Notes: a model not told the origin generated them from the letters alone. DNA of 64,000 bases from Promethearchaeota archaeon (GCA_016839705.1 JAEOTR010000044.1:33874-97873); one strand, 5' to 3'. Positions 28,235 through 38,170 are shown, counted from the first letter of the stretch. Made by a program: numbers and translations.

Positions 28235-29866
28235 TTATAATTCAACAATATTACCACAGTTTAAAATTAAGGATGGATCCAGGACTCTCTTAAGTAGACG
28301 CATTTCCTCGAGTTCTTTTTGATTATACATTATTTTCAAGTATTCTCGTTTAATTTTACCAATTCCGTGTTCTCCAGAGATGCTCCCACCGTATTTTACT
28401 GCTTTTATTGCAAATTTTTCATAAATCTTTTCACCTAATCGTAATTCCTCCATATTTTGGGGGAGTATGTTTACATGTACATGATTATCTCCAATATGAC
28501 CAAAAATAACATATTCTAAATTTGCACTTTGTAAACCATTATGATAAAATTTCATCATTTTCCTGAAACTATTTTCAGGTACACTCATATCTGTTCCAAG
28601 CTTATGTAATTGTGGGAATTGCTGTTTACGTTCAGCAATTATTGCATTGATTATTTCAGGTAAAATATGTCTAAAGTGTTTAAATCGAGTAAGATCTTGA
28701 TTTTCATAACCTGACCAACCGTTTGATAAATCAGAATTGCAATTTTCTGCAATACTTCTTAATTCATCAAAAATCTTATCCAGACTTTCTTCTGAGTAGG
28801 TGAAATCAAAAAATATAGCCGTTTTTGCTTCTATGGGGATTTTAGGTACTTTCATTGAGCTAGGATCTTTGCTTTGGACTTTTTTTAGAAGGTCTAATGC
28901 TTCCCCAGAAAAAAACTCTATGAATTCTGGAGATATAATCTCATTTTCTCTCAGTAGTTCAACAAAAGTAATTGAATCCTCTTCAGATTTAAAGAACAAA
29001 ATATTTGAAACTAATGATCGCTTTTCAATAATCCAAATGTCAATTTGTGTGATAATACCTAAAATTCCTTCACTACCAATGAACAGATCAATAAGATCCA
29101 TATTTGGTTTAGAATAAATTCCTGCTGCATTTTTTACAGAGGTGTTGAATATATAATTGGGAATTTTAAATTGCAATTTTTGCCCATTCGATTTGTTTAT
29201 AATAAATTTCCCTTCTTCTGAAGAAAAACATTCTCCTCGTTGAATATCTAAAATTTCACCAGATGATAACATGACCCTTAATCCCTTAATCCATTCTCTA
29301 GTGGGACCATACTTTAGTGTATTGGCTCCTGAGGCATTTGTAGCTACGGTTCCACCTATTGTTGCAGACATTTCAGTTGGATCAACAGGATAAAAATAAG
29401 ATTTTTTTGACGCCATGAATTTTTGTGTAGCATTTGAAGTAAGTTCAGGGATCTGGTCAAGTTCCTTCTTATTCAAAATATCATCTATTTCCTTTAAGGT
29501 GATTCCCGGTTCAGTCCGAATGAAATACTTCCCCTTATCTTCATCAATGCCAAATCCGATAATATCCTTCATTTTCTCAGTTGATAAAACAGAATCCCCT
29601 GAAGGAACGCATGAACCAACAATCCCTGTTCGAGCGGCACTGATACATGTTCTAAGGTTATTCTTCCTCAAGAAACTCAGTATTGATGCAATTTCCGCCT
29701 CAGATCTAGGAAAAAATAACCAATCTGCCAGTCCATTTGATTTGCTCTCATCCATTAGATATATTGGAAAATCCGTTAAAATTCTTGATTTTCCGTGAAC
29801 AGAGCGGATTTCATCAAAAGGAACCTCTTCCACTATTTTTTCTGAGTTAACAATATGACTGGGCAA
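28235..29866 (-). CDS. FAD-linked oxidase, GlcD/D-lactate dehydrogenase type
   Basis: An FAD-binding type 4 (PCMH/VAO-like) oxidase. The FAD-binding stretch includes RTGIVGSCVPSGDSVLSTEKM and MSATIGGTVATNASGANTLKYG. The C-terminal FAD_oxidase_C half has FGHIGDNHVHVNI and the conserved SGEHGIGKIKR. Members oxidise D-lactate, glycolate or other 2-hydroxyacids in the cytosol or at the membrane. No GlcE/GlcF or LutB-like Fe-S partner is adjacent, so the electron acceptor is unknown. The start is TTG at 29866, with no better ATG before the conserved region. The length of 543 aa is slightly long because of an insert around 215-235. Confidence 0.9.
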   Translation of the reverse strand: MPSHIVNSEKIVEEVPFDEIRSVHGKSRILTDFPIYLMDESKSNGLADWLFFPRSEAEIASILSFLRKNNLRTCISAARTGIVGSCVPSGDSVLSTEKMKDIIGFGIDEDKGKYFIRTEPGITLKEIDDILNKKELDQIPELTSNATQKFMASKKSYFYPVDPTEMSATIGGTVATNASGANTLKYGPTREWIKGLRVMLSSGEILDIQRGECFSSEEGKFIINKSNGQKLQFKIPNYIFNTSVKNAAGIYSKPNMDLIDLFIGSEGILGIITQIDIWIIEKRSLVSNILFFKSEEDSITFVELLRENEIISPEFIEFFSGEALDLLKKVQSKDPSSMKVPKIPIEAKTAIFFDFTYSEESLDKIFDELRSIAENCNSDLSNGWSGYENQDLTRFKHFRHILPEIINAIIAERKQQFPQLHKLGTDMSVPENSFRKMMKFYHNGLQSANLEYVIFGHIGDNHVHVNILPQNMEELRLGEKIYEKFAIKAVKYGGSISGEHGIGKIKREYLKIMYNQKELEEMRLLKRVLDPSLILNCGNIVEL

Positions 29867-29984
29867 GATTTTAATTCTCTTTAGCTCTATTAATATCTAA
29901 AGATGCTATAGTAAAATAAATATCTATTGAGAAAAAAGGTTTAAGGTTTTAATTGCATTCAAAGTAAAAAATTGTTTCAATACA

Positions 29985-30878
29985 TCATTTAATAACGTAT
30001 ACCAATTTTTCTCCTTCTTGTTCTTCAAGATTCAACTCTCTTCTAATAGCATTTCTAATCAAATATCCCCCAACATGAAGTATAGAATCTTTTAGAATGG
30101 AATCTTGATCCATAGAAGCATTACAAGGATAAGCGTGGTGAGCTTTACTGATTTTTTCATTTAAAGAAGTTTCGCCACTTTTTCCGTTTTTAAAGTATTT
30201 AGCTTTTAATTGCTGACAGATATAATAGCTTGAACCGCAAGGTGCTGACTGTAAAACACAAGTATCTTCTATTGATTCCCCATCTTTACTTAATAAAAAG
30301 GAAATAATAGGTTCTCCGATTTTAAAAAAATCTATAAATTCATAAACAAAATTATGGTCCTCTGTAAGATGGAAACCAACCTTATTATATTCATTGTATT
30401 CTTTACTAAGTGCACAAAAAGGTTTAGGGAAAGCTGCTTGAATACCATTTTTTTCAAATTCTTTTAACACTTGTACCTGTAATCCTGCAGGAATCCACTT
30501 TGGATCTTCAATAGGTACGATAACTGCTTTTACATTTTTATCTTTTAAATAATCAGGGAGTCCAGATAATAAATCTTGATGTATTCCCACAACTAATACA
30601 AAATCTACAGGAGGGAGATTGGCTGGAAGGTATTCCTCTGGTTCTTCAATAAAGTCAGGAATATTCTCACCAATTTTTTCATAGAAATAAATGGTATTCG
30701 CAAAACTCTTTAAATGTTCCCGACAATTATCGCATTTAACTTTTTGTTCTAATACTTCACATGCTTTACAAAATTCTTCGGTATTTATGAGATTTCCAAC
30801 AAACTTTTGGGTTAACATCTCAGTTTCAGGTGTTGTTCCGTAAAATACTCCTAATTTATAATTTTTGGCACTCATCAT
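29985..30878 (-). CDS. DUF166 family protein (thymidylate-synthase-like archaeal family)
   Basis: A cysteine-rich N-terminal region (FCKACEVLEQKVKCDNC) is followed by alternating strands and helices with KAVIVPIEDPKW, and the diagnostic block LQSAPCGSSYYICQQL, HHAYPCNASM and ILHVGGYLI. This fits DUF166, an archaeal family sometimes annotated as thymidylate-synthase-like; its activity is not established. The length of 297 aa is normal. The ATG pair at 30878 is the start. A perfect 12-bp palindrome lies 68-79 nt upstream. Confidence 0.75.
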   Translation of the reverse strand: MMSAKNYKLGVFYGTTPETEMLTQKFVGNLINTEEFCKACEVLEQKVKCDNCREHLKSFANTIYFYEKIGENIPDFIEEPEEYLPANLPPVDFVLVVGIHQDLLSGLPDYLKDKNVKAVIVPIEDPKWIPAGLQVQVLKEFEKNGIQAAFPKPFCALSKEYNEYNKVGFHLTEDHNFVYEFIDFFKIGEPIISFLLSKDGESIEDTCVLQSAPCGSSYYICQQLKAKYFKNGKSGETSLNEKISKAHHAYPCNASMDQDSILKDSILHVGGYLIRNAIRRELNLEEQEGEKLVYVIK

Positions 30879-30945
30879 TAAACTGTCATCAATAAATGCT
30901 TTTATTTGTATTTTTAATAATTTATAAAATTATTAAATATAATTG

Positions 30946-30957
30946 TGAACATGTTCA
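30946..30957. promoter_or_regulatory. Palindrome TGAACATGTTCA, possible operator
   Basis: A perfect 12-bp palindrome in the 97-nt gap between the queD-like gene and the DUF166 gene. The same half-site (ATGTTC/GAACAT) recurs at 34453 before the polyferredoxin, at 31640 before the SDR-QueC gene and as an inverted repeat at 56338-56353. Confidence 0.3.
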
Positions 30958-30975
30958 ATTAGGAAATCTGTATGA

Positions 30976-31437
30976 TTAATCCTCATATATAGCCATAGTA
31001 CTCCTACTTTCTCTTACTTTTACTAAGATCTTTTTATCCTGATAAATATCTTTTAATTTACTATGGATATATTTTGCTAATAATTCACTTGTTGTTGCAG
31101 GTAAGGGAAGGAAACGTACATCACTACGGGGGAAAACGTATCGTTTATTAGATGTAATAACTTCAATAGATTCTGAATCTTCTTGAATTTGTACATCTGT
31201 TGATTCTGTTGGAATTAAAATATAGTGATTCATCGGTTCGACTATCGATGACAGTTTTTCCTTTAATTCAAGAAAATCTACAACAAAATGATTCTCATCT
31301 AAAGTGTGACTTATTTCAACAGAAACATAATAATTGTGACCGTGAAGCCTTGAACATTGACTTGGTTTTTTTAAGAAATGGCATGCACTAAATTTTATAC
31401 TCGATGAATTTAAAACAACTCTAAAACTCAAATACAA
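30976..31437 (-). CDS. queD: QueD / 6-pyruvoyl-tetrahydropterin synthase family enzyme
   Basis: A member of the 6-carboxytetrahydropterin synthase/PTPS family. Zinc ligands are His20, His32 and His34 (SACH then LHGH). The nucleophilic Cys28 sits in CSRLHGH, MNHYIL matches the LDHxxLN block, and the terminal VRES supplies the catalytic Glu. In the deazapurine pathway it converts 7,8-dihydroneopterin triphosphate to 6-carboxytetrahydropterin, a precursor of preQ0 and archaeosine. The ATG is at 31437. The gene is divergent from the SDR-QueC fusion, which supplies the later QueC step, so the two probably share a regulatory region of about 214 nt. Confidence 0.88.
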   Translation of the reverse strand: MYLSFRVVLNSSSIKFSACHFLKKPSQCSRLHGHNYYVSVEISHTLDENHFVVDFLELKEKLSSIVEPMNHYILIPTESTDVQIQEDSESIEVITSNKRYVFPRSDVRFLPLPATTSELLAKYIHSKLKDIYQDKKILVKVRESRSTMAIYED

Positions 31438-31651
31438 TCAACCTAGCTTTTAATTTTTTACGATACTTATTTTTGATTAGTAGATTCTCTCCTACATTTT
31501 TATAGTTTATGTATTAGAACAATAACTTTGTATGTATTTTAGAGGAAAGTAGATCAAATAAGATTTAAAATAAAACTTCAATAATAAATAATAAATATTT
31601 TAAAAAAGATATGATTGCTACTTCATATAACAAATTTGAGATGTTCAAATT

Positions 31652-33220
31652 ATGGAAAACAAGAAATTAGCGGTGACCGGAGCTAATGGATATTTAGGGA
31701 AACACACGATCAATAGAGCAATCAAAAAAGGATGGCAAGTTATAGGTCTTGTACGTCGAGAGGAAGCAGCAAAAGAATTAAATATGCTTGGTGCTGAGAC
31801 AGTAATAATTAAAAATTTCACCCTAGAATCTTTAAAGAAGGCTTTAGTAGGATGTAATGCCGTTATTCACTTCAGAGGAGTCGTTTGTGGTGCGAGAGAT
31901 ACATTTGATGAGATTAATGTTAAGGGAGCACATGCTTTAGTTGAAGCTGCTTCTGAGCTAAAAATAAGACGTATCATATTTCCTTCAGGATTAGGAGTTG
32001 ATAAATATGGAATCGAAGATTGGGCTGATAATGATTATTTCCGGTCAAAAAAGGAAGCTGAACAAATAATTAAGCAAGGAAAAGTTCCATACGTTATTTT
32101 CAGACCTTCATATATTTTGGGTCCTGATGATGAACTCATTCCAGAAATTGTAAAACAAATCGGAGGTCAAACCGTTAGTGTTGCTGGGAGTGGTAAAATT
32201 CCAATGCAACCTATTTTCGTAAACGATGCTGTTGAAGCTTTTTTAGGCGCTGCTGAGGGATTAGGTCAAGATAATATGATTTATGATCTAGTCGGACCTG
32301 AGATTATTAATATGATTGTCTTAATTGAAAGAGTTTTCAAACACATGGATGAGATGGGTTTTCACGTACCTCCACCACGAATTCAACATGTAAGCTATGA
32401 AGATGCTCCAAAAGCTCTCGGGCTATGTAAAGAAATGGTTGATGTAATGAAATGTGATATTATCTCTGATGGTACTATTACTGCTAAGAGTTTAAACTTT
32501 AAATTAAATAGTTTGGATGAAGCCATTAGAGCAGCAATTACAATACAAATGTTTCCGATATCGAAAGAAAATGGTGAATGTGCAATAATCTTGTTGTCGG
32601 GGGGGATTGACTCTGCTACCGCACTATATTGGGCATATAATGAAGGATACACCCTAATTGCTCTTTCATTTAATTACGGATACCGTCCAGAAAAAGAGAA
32701 AAAAGCAGTATTTAAACTCTCAGAAAATCTGGGAGTTAAAGTAATTGAAATTCCTGTTGAGTATGTTAAAGAAGCAATGGAATTACGCATAGGAGGAATG
32801 CCTGTCCCTAGTGCTGTTCATGCTCCTGAAGGATTTATCCCATCACGTAACCTTGTTTTCTATTCTATAGCGGCGTATTTTGCCGAAATATACGGTTGTA
32901 AGTTTATAATAGGCGGGCATATGGCGGCAGATCCTATAAAATTCCCAGATGCCTCAATAGATTTCTTTGAATCGTTAGAGAAATTAATTAATAAAGGTAA
33001 GCACATTAAAGATAAATCTACAATAAAAATATTATTGCCCTTAATAAAATTGACAAAAGTTGATGTTATAAGATTAGCTATCAAATTAAATGTTCCTTTA
33101 AATTGGACATGGAGTTGTTATAACGATGAAAACAAACCTTGTGGTAAATGTTCTCCTTGTAATAAGAGAAGAGAAGCTTTTCAAAATCTAAATTATGCTG
33201 ATCCCGAATTCGCATTATAA
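31652..33220 (+). CDS. queC: Fusion: NAD-dependent SDR/epimerase + QueC (7-cyano-7-deazaguanine synthase)
   Basis: Two full domains are in one uninterrupted frame. Residues 1-298 are an extended/atypical SDR with the nucleotide motif TGANGYLG (9-16) and active-site YFRSK (129-133). Residues 308-522 are QueC: PP-loop LSGGIDSA (315-322), PSRN (397-400), GGHMAADP, and four zinc cysteines (489, 497, 500, 503). QueC makes preQ0 from 7-carboxy-7-deazaguanine with ATP and ammonia. The SDR has no known role in that pathway. An internal ATG at codon 300 (32549) could give free QueC, but no clear ribosome site precedes it. The gene is divergent from queD. Confidence 0.9.
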   Translation: MENKKLAVTGANGYLGKHTINRAIKKGWQVIGLVRREEAAKELNMLGAETVIIKNFTLESLKKALVGCNAVIHFRGVVCGARDTFDEINVKGAHALVEAASELKIRRIIFPSGLGVDKYGIEDWADNDYFRSKKEAEQIIKQGKVPYVIFRPSYILGPDDELIPEIVKQIGGQTVSVAGSGKIPMQPIFVNDAVEAFLGAAEGLGQDNMIYDLVGPEIINMIVLIERVFKHMDEMGFHVPPPRIQHVSYEDAPKALGLCKEMVDVMKCDIISDGTITAKSLNFKLNSLDEAIRAAITIQMFPISKENGECAIILLSGGIDSATALYWAYNEGYTLIALSFNYGYRPEKEKKAVFKLSENLGVKVIEIPVEYVKEAMELRIGGMPVPSAVHAPEGFIPSRNLVFYSIAAYFAEIYGCKFIIGGHMAADPIKFPDASIDFFESLEKLINKGKHIKDKSTIKILLPLIKLTKVDVIRLAIKLNVPLNWTWSCYNDENKPCGKCSPCNKRREAFQNLNYADPEFAL

Positions 33221-33334
33221 CACAAAATTATCAAATTATTACTAACACTTTTGATAATTATGAAGAAAAATTATTAAAACCTAAATTATATCATATACAT
33301 ATAAATAATCGCAAGTGATTTGGAATAGAATCCC

Positions 33335-33994
33335 ATGATTGATACTAATAACTCAGATTCGCAGGAAATTTTTGAAACAATTCACGTTATATGTCCTACA
33401 TGTAAAGCAAAAAAAGATTTAAAAATCCCTTCCAAAATTATTAACCAAGCTAAGCAACTAACTACGGTGTCAATACCCTCTGGAGCTGTATGTGAACATG
33501 GTTTTCAGGCTTTTGTAGATAAGAATTTTTCTGTTCGGGGTTACCAAAAAGTTGACTTTGAATTCTACAAAATGGAATTCTATGAAGGTGGTGGTGAAGA
33601 TACTGAAATTGAAACAGATGATACTACATCAAGTCTCTCCGCAAAACCACTTTTTAAAGAGATTATTAAGCTTTTAAGAAGCTATGTAGATGATAAGGAA
33701 ATCTTAGGAAGCGGAATATTTACAACTGATGGGACTGTACTCTATTCTTCCCTTCCGAGTAATACTTTATTTTCCATTATTAAGGAGTTTGAAGTTAGAA
33801 GTGAAAAAAAACTCAGTAGCTTAAAGAAAATGTACTTAGAATTGGAAAATAATCAGAAGATCTGCTCAAATTATATCATGATTCAAGAAATCAGGTTTGC
33901 AATAGTATTATTTTTCTCTCAAATTGTAAAGTTAGGAATGGGTAATTTATACCTTAATGACCTGGTAAAGAAAATTAAGAAATTAGAAAGCTAA
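33335..33994 (+). CDS. Zinc-finger + roadblock-like domain protein
   Basis: The N-terminus has a metal-binding pattern, CPTCKAK followed about 35 residues later by CEHGFQAFVD. After an acidic linker the C-terminal 105 residues show the roadblock/LC7 order: a helix (FKEIIKLLRSYV), a beta hairpin (GSGIFTTDGTVLYSS), a helix, a strand (FAIVLFFS) and a final helix. It is likely cytosolic and perhaps an adaptor. It overlaps the convergent polyferredoxin gene by 4 nt. Roadblock assignment rests on pattern, not on a profile search. Confidence 0.6.
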   Translation: MIDTNNSDSQEIFETIHVICPTCKAKKDLKIPSKIINQAKQLTTVSIPSGAVCEHGFQAFVDKNFSVRGYQKVDFEFYKMEFYEGGGEDTEIETDDTTSSLSAKPLFKEIIKLLRSYVDDKEILGSGIFTTDGTVLYSSLPSNTLFSIIKEFEVRSEKKLSSLKKMYLELENNQKICSNYIMIQEIRFAIVLFFSQIVKLGMGNLYLNDLVKKIKKLES

Positions 33995-34443
33995 ATCTCA
34001 AATTTTATTGGTATTATCGCCTCTTCAGGACATTGTGCCGCACATCTCAAACATCCTTGACATTTAGCAATTTCTTTAAACTTAAATCTAATCCCTTCTA
34101 CTTCTTTATTCTCATTGTTTTTTACTAAATCTTTATAAAAAAGGTTTTTTGGACAAAAATTTCCACTTGCATCAAGGCATTCTTCACACATCGAACAGTT
34201 TTCATGATCAATTTTAAGACTCACTAGCTGATCTTCAAAATCTATTGATGTAACTTCCACCGCATTACGCGGACAGACTTGAACACAATTTAAACATGCT
34301 TTACATTTGGAATAGTCTATTAATCTAATACTTTTTTCAAAGTATATTGCTTTAGCCTTGCAAGCACGTAAACATCGTTCACACCTTACACATAATTCCT
34401 GGTTTATCTGAACAGGAACAAATTTTTCTTTAATTCTTGCCAA
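33991..34443 (-). CDS. Polyferredoxin-like 4Fe-4S protein
   Basis: Four cysteine groups in 150 aa. Three are classic CxxCxxCxxxC motifs: CVRCERCLRACK, CKACLNCVQVCP and CQGCLRCAAQCP. The third group is degenerate (CSMCEECLDASGNFCP), with a longer final spacing. This allows three to four [4Fe-4S] clusters for cytosolic electron transfer. It has no fused enzyme domain. AOR, encoded nearby on the same strand, is ferredoxin-dependent and is a possible partner. A GAACAT half-site lies just upstream of its ATG. Confidence 0.85.
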   Translation of the reverse strand: MARIKEKFVPVQINQELCVRCERCLRACKAKAIYFEKSIRLIDYSKCKACLNCVQVCPRNAVEVTSIDFEDQLVSLKIDHENCSMCEECLDASGNFCPKNLFYKDLVKNNENKEVEGIRFKFKEIAKCQGCLRCAAQCPEEAIIPIKFEI

Positions 34444-34600
34444 AACTTACCACATGTTCAAATCGAATTATTAGTGAATACAATCTAATCTGTATAAAAG
34501 TATGAATCTTTTAAACTTCTTTTTTATAAACTATCACTTAAATGATTGCAATCCTTAACATAAAAAAAGAGGATTTTAGATAACAGGCTGTAGAGTTGTT

Positions 34601-35107
34601 TTATTTCGTTTGCTGTTTTGCTAAAAATTCTTTCACTTTATTACCATGCCTTTCACCATATTTATTACTCGGATCAGCCCCACATGATCTACATTGAAAA
34701 TCATAGGCAGAATTAATTTTCTGACAGTGAGGACAGGAATAGTGGTCCTTCATATTTTCCATCCACTTTTCATACCCTTTTTCAACAATTTGTTCATGAG
34801 CTTCCCATAATTCGAAACGATGAGGTGCTAAAGATTGAAATTCTTTTAAATCATCACAAGGATACTCATCACATTCCCCACAAAAATCAATTCCTTTTTC
34901 CTGAGCGCAAGGATATAGTGTGCAATTATCACAATAAGGGATACGTTTATCGGACCGACACCCATTACATCTCATTTCCTCAGGAGTTATACCAGATAGG
35001 TTAGCAAGGAATGTAAGACGTGCTGGATCTTCCTGTGAAGCAATAAAAACTGTGCAGGCTGGGCAATAAAGACCACAAACTGCAGCATGTGTCTTGTTGT
35101 ACTTCAT
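34601..35107 (-). CDS. DUF3795 cysteine-rich protein with C-terminal zinc ribbon
   Basis: The N-terminus CGLYCPACTVF, then CNGCRSD, CDNCTLYPCA and CGECDEYPC, is the DUF3795 signature. The C-terminus adds a zinc ribbon (CPHCQK and CRSCGA). With 14 or more cysteines in 168 aa it probably binds several metals or an Fe-S cluster. DUF3795 has no established function and is common in anaerobes. The start is ATG 35107. Confidence 0.85.
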   Translation of the reverse strand: MKYNKTHAAVCGLYCPACTVFIASQEDPARLTFLANLSGITPEEMRCNGCRSDKRIPYCDNCTLYPCAQEKGIDFCGECDEYPCDDLKEFQSLAPHRFELWEAHEQIVEKGYEKWMENMKDHYSCPHCQKINSAYDFQCRSCGADPSNKYGERHGNKVKEFLAKQQTK

Positions 35108-35229
35108 GATAAGAACTAATTTTTTTTAACTCTTTAATTTTTCCAATTACGTTTATAATAATATAGAATTAATTATTAAAATCTCATAAGAACTGAAAAA
35201 ATAGAAATAAAAATTAGAAATAATGATTT

Positions 35230-36030
35230 TTATTGAAAGTATTGGGTATATTCTTTACCCGTACCAGGTAATTGTTGCTGTTGTTGGTACTGTTGAGCTT
35301 TCTGGGCTAATTCTAACATCTTAGCCTTAATCTCTTTACCTTGTTCTATCAAGGGAGCTGTGTTTATCGATAAATTATAGATTTTATTTAAAACTTCCAA
35401 AATACTAGCAGCACCCTCTGGAGTGGGGATTTCTAAAACAAGTGTAAATAACGCATACGCATTCAATCTATTTGTTAACGCTTCGTTTAAAACTGTAGCC
35501 TCTGGTCCTACAATGATCCCTTTCTCTACCTTACTAATCCCGAATTTTTCAAGATGTTCCATCATGGCTTCTTCAGCAGCATAATATACAGGATATTCAT
35601 CAATAATACCTCTCTGGGGGATTCCTTGAAAAATTACTATCTCTTTTGCTTTAACATCCTCAGATAAAGCCCAATTACAGATTGTTTTTGACAGATCATT
35701 ATAGGCATGAGGTATTTGAAAAGGTACCTCGCATATTCCGATAATTAAGTTATGTTGTGGGGAGTAAAGTAGTCTGAATGGATGTTTTAATACACCAGCA
35801 TAGAACACGCTAATTGGAGGTAGATATTCGCTAGTTATAAAACCAATCTCTTTCACATCTGGAAGCTGTTCAATGAGAGTATTTGCAACAATGGGACCAA
35901 TAAGGCCAATCCCCGCAAACCCAAGTACGAGTGTAGCATTTGGTTTAATCTCAATTGTGAGATCATCTATTACAATTGAACTCCTTTTACCCTTATCACA
36001 GATATATTCTTTCTTTACCAAAAGATTCAC
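35230..36030 (-). CDS. PAC2-family protein (proteasome assembly chaperone-like)
   Basis: The diagnostic N-terminal block VLGFAGIGLIGPIVANTLI is followed by IGFITSEYLPPISVFY, LIIGICEVPFQ and LEIPTPEGAASILE. Archaeal PAC2/DUF75 proteins resemble eukaryotic proteasome assembly chaperone 2, but their own role is not proven. The C-terminus ends in a Gln-rich helix (QKAQQYQQQQQLPG), unusual for the family and possibly coiled. The length is 266 aa, with ATG at 36030. Confidence 0.88.
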   Translation of the reverse strand: MNLLVKKEYICDKGKRSSIVIDDLTIEIKPNATLVLGFAGIGLIGPIVANTLIEQLPDVKEIGFITSEYLPPISVFYAGVLKHPFRLLYSPQHNLIIGICEVPFQIPHAYNDLSKTICNWALSEDVKAKEIVIFQGIPQRGIIDEYPVYYAAEEAMMEHLEKFGISKVEKGIIVGPEATVLNEALTNRLNAYALFTLVLEIPTPEGAASILEVLNKIYNLSINTAPLIEQGKEIKAKMLELAQKAQQYQQQQQLPGTGKEYTQYFQ

Positions 36031-36204
36031 TTTTTACAATTTTATTGATTTTAATATTTGTTGATTATTTTAAATATTAGAATTCTACAATATTAATATT
36101 AATTCTATTTTTTAAAATACCTACCGATTATAATCAATCATCTGGTAATTTATAGGTTATTGAATAATTATAATTATTTTATGAATTTTAAAATACTTGA
36201 GACT

Positions 36205-38040
36205 TTAGAGGTTATCCAATCCTAGGAACTTCAGCTTTTTTAGATTAGGATAACCGGTTTTAAGATCAAATGACCTATAATTATAATAAGCATTTTTCAA
36301 TTTTTCAAAATTTGGACTCTTACCGGCAGCACCACCTTCATTAACAGGTGTTAATAATACCTTTGGTAATTTGTCATCTTCAGGAGTTATTCCCATTTTT
36401 AAATTGAACATACGCTTTATCATATAAATCCTCTCCCCCAATTTCTTAAAATCTGACATATTTAAGTTAATCCCCGTTGCAGCATCAATAAGATCTATAA
36501 CCATTTCCGGGAGGGGATCTGCAATATTACACAATATCATAGAATTATAAATAGCGCGATAATTTTGCGTTAAAGCACAAACTATAGCCATTTCTTCATC
36601 ATCTTGATCCCATTCAATCATTTTAATTCCAAAATCTTCAAGTTTAGATGCTATAAGCATTATAAACATATCACAAGATTCATGACATGGTCCCCTTGGT
36701 GTTCCTAATGCGTATGCTACAGCCATACCATAAAAATTGCGCAGATCATGATAAGGCACTTCCATACCATAAACGGTTGCAATCTCATCTTGAGAAATAT
36801 TAAATTCCTTACCAACAGAATCAGCGCCGTCTGCTAACAAATTTCCAACGCCTTCTCTGTATGCAATTTTTTGAATGAGTTCAAGAGCGGGTTTATAATT
36901 ACCCCATTTTGGTTCTAAACCATCCATATCTTCTGATTTTATTTTCTGATTATTATAAAGATAGTATAGAAGTGCAATAGTACCACTACCACTAATCGTA
37001 TCAATCCCAAAGTCATTACATAAATAATTTGCTCTTTCAATCGATTCCAAGTTATCATTTAAAATTAAAGAACCAAAGCCTACCACTGTTTCATATTCTG
37101 CGGCTTCAAATTCATATTCGGTTTTGAAATCTCCTTCCTTTATGAGAGCTTTATGAGCACATCCTATTGGGCATGAATAGCAATGATATTTTCTTGTATA
37201 AATTTTTTCAGATGCCATTGTTCCCGAGATTTTATATGCTTCTTCCCATGTACCTAAAGTCCAATATTTTATAGGTAGATCACCATAAACATTAGCCGCA
37301 TCGAGAAATCCCGAAGTGCCTAGAAGCCCCATTGTTTTAGGAATGAACGAATCCAATATGTGCTTTGTTGCTTTTTCTATAGTATTCTTAAGTTTCTCGG
37401 GATTAGCAGCAGAATATGTCTTTTTATTACCTCTAATAACTATGGCTTTTAATTTTTTTGAACCCATTACCGCTCCCATTCCAGTTCTTCCTGCGGCTTT
37501 ATCTTCTGAAGCAATTGTAGCGTATTTTACAAGTTTCTCCCCCGCGGGACCAATACAAGCAACCCGTGCATTTAATCCTAAATTTTCTTTCAATATTTTG
37601 GAAGTTTCAAAGATGCCTTTCCCCCATAATGATCCAGCATCCTTGATATTAATATTATTTTCAGTAATTTCTAAATAAACGGGATTTTTTGAAGCACCCC
37701 TTATAATAATACCATCATATCCTACTTTCTTCAGTTCAGGACCGAAAAACCCCCCACAGTTAGATTCACCCCAGATTCCTGTTAATGGAGATTTAGCGCA
37801 TACAACAAATCTTCCGCTTGTAGGAATATTAGACCCACAAAAAGGACCTGTCATGAACATTAGAATATTTTCTAGAGATAAAGGATCGGTGTTTTTATTT
37901 ATCTTGTCATATAAGTATCTACAGCAGTAACCAGCGCCCCCAAGGAAGTTTTGCGCAATTTCTTTATCTAATGGTTCATCAGTGATGGTACTCTCATTTT
38001 TGTTTAAATTAATTACTAAAAGTTTCCCTGCAAAACCCAT
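36205..38040 (-). CDS. aor: Aldehyde:ferredoxin oxidoreductase (tungsten enzyme)
   Basis: A member of the AOR family, which binds a tungsten bis-pyranopterin and one [4Fe-4S] cluster and oxidises aldehydes to acids with ferredoxin. Visible blocks are GESNCGGFFGPELK, the pterin-binding RTGMGAVMGSKKLKA, the cluster motif CYSCPIGC with its distal Cys in LCNDFGID, and YGMEVPYHDLR. I choose ATG 38040 (MGFAGKLLVINL), where family members normally begin. GTG 38055 with AAGGTG is the alternative. The gene is divergent from a peroxiredoxin-like gene. A polyferredoxin gene lies 1.8 kb away. Confidence 0.93.
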   Translation of the reverse strand: MGFAGKLLVINLNKNESTITDEPLDKEIAQNFLGGAGYCCRYLYDKINKNTDPLSLENILMFMTGPFCGSNIPTSGRFVVCAKSPLTGIWGESNCGGFFGPELKKVGYDGIIIRGASKNPVYLEITENNINIKDAGSLWGKGIFETSKILKENLGLNARVACIGPAGEKLVKYATIASEDKAAGRTGMGAVMGSKKLKAIVIRGNKKTYSAANPEKLKNTIEKATKHILDSFIPKTMGLLGTSGFLDAANVYGDLPIKYWTLGTWEEAYKISGTMASEKIYTRKYHCYSCPIGCAHKALIKEGDFKTEYEFEAAEYETVVGFGSLILNDNLESIERANYLCNDFGIDTISGSGTIALLYYLYNNQKIKSEDMDGLEPKWGNYKPALELIQKIAYREGVGNLLADGADSVGKEFNISQDEIATVYGMEVPYHDLRNFYGMAVAYALGTPRGPCHESCDMFIMLIASKLEDFGIKMIEWDQDDEEMAIVCALTQNYRAIYNSMILCNIADPLPEMVIDLIDAATGINLNMSDFKKLGERIYMIKRMFNLKMGITPEDDKLPKVLLTPVNEGGAAGKSPNFEKLKNAYYNYRSFDLKTGYPNLKKLKFLGLDNL

Positions 38041-38170
38041 CAAATGGAAAGACACCTTTTATTACCATAAAAATTTTATATCTTCTATTGTTCCTTGCTT
38101 TAAAAAGGCTGTTAATAAATCTTATATGAAGCTAAACATTAAAAAAAATAATAATTCTATCGTGAAGATC

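Noticed and set aside
31438..31651. preQ1-type riboswitch in front of the deazapurine genes
   Set aside because: No recognisable preQ1 aptamer hairpin or conserved C-rich tail is seen in this AT-rich spacer.
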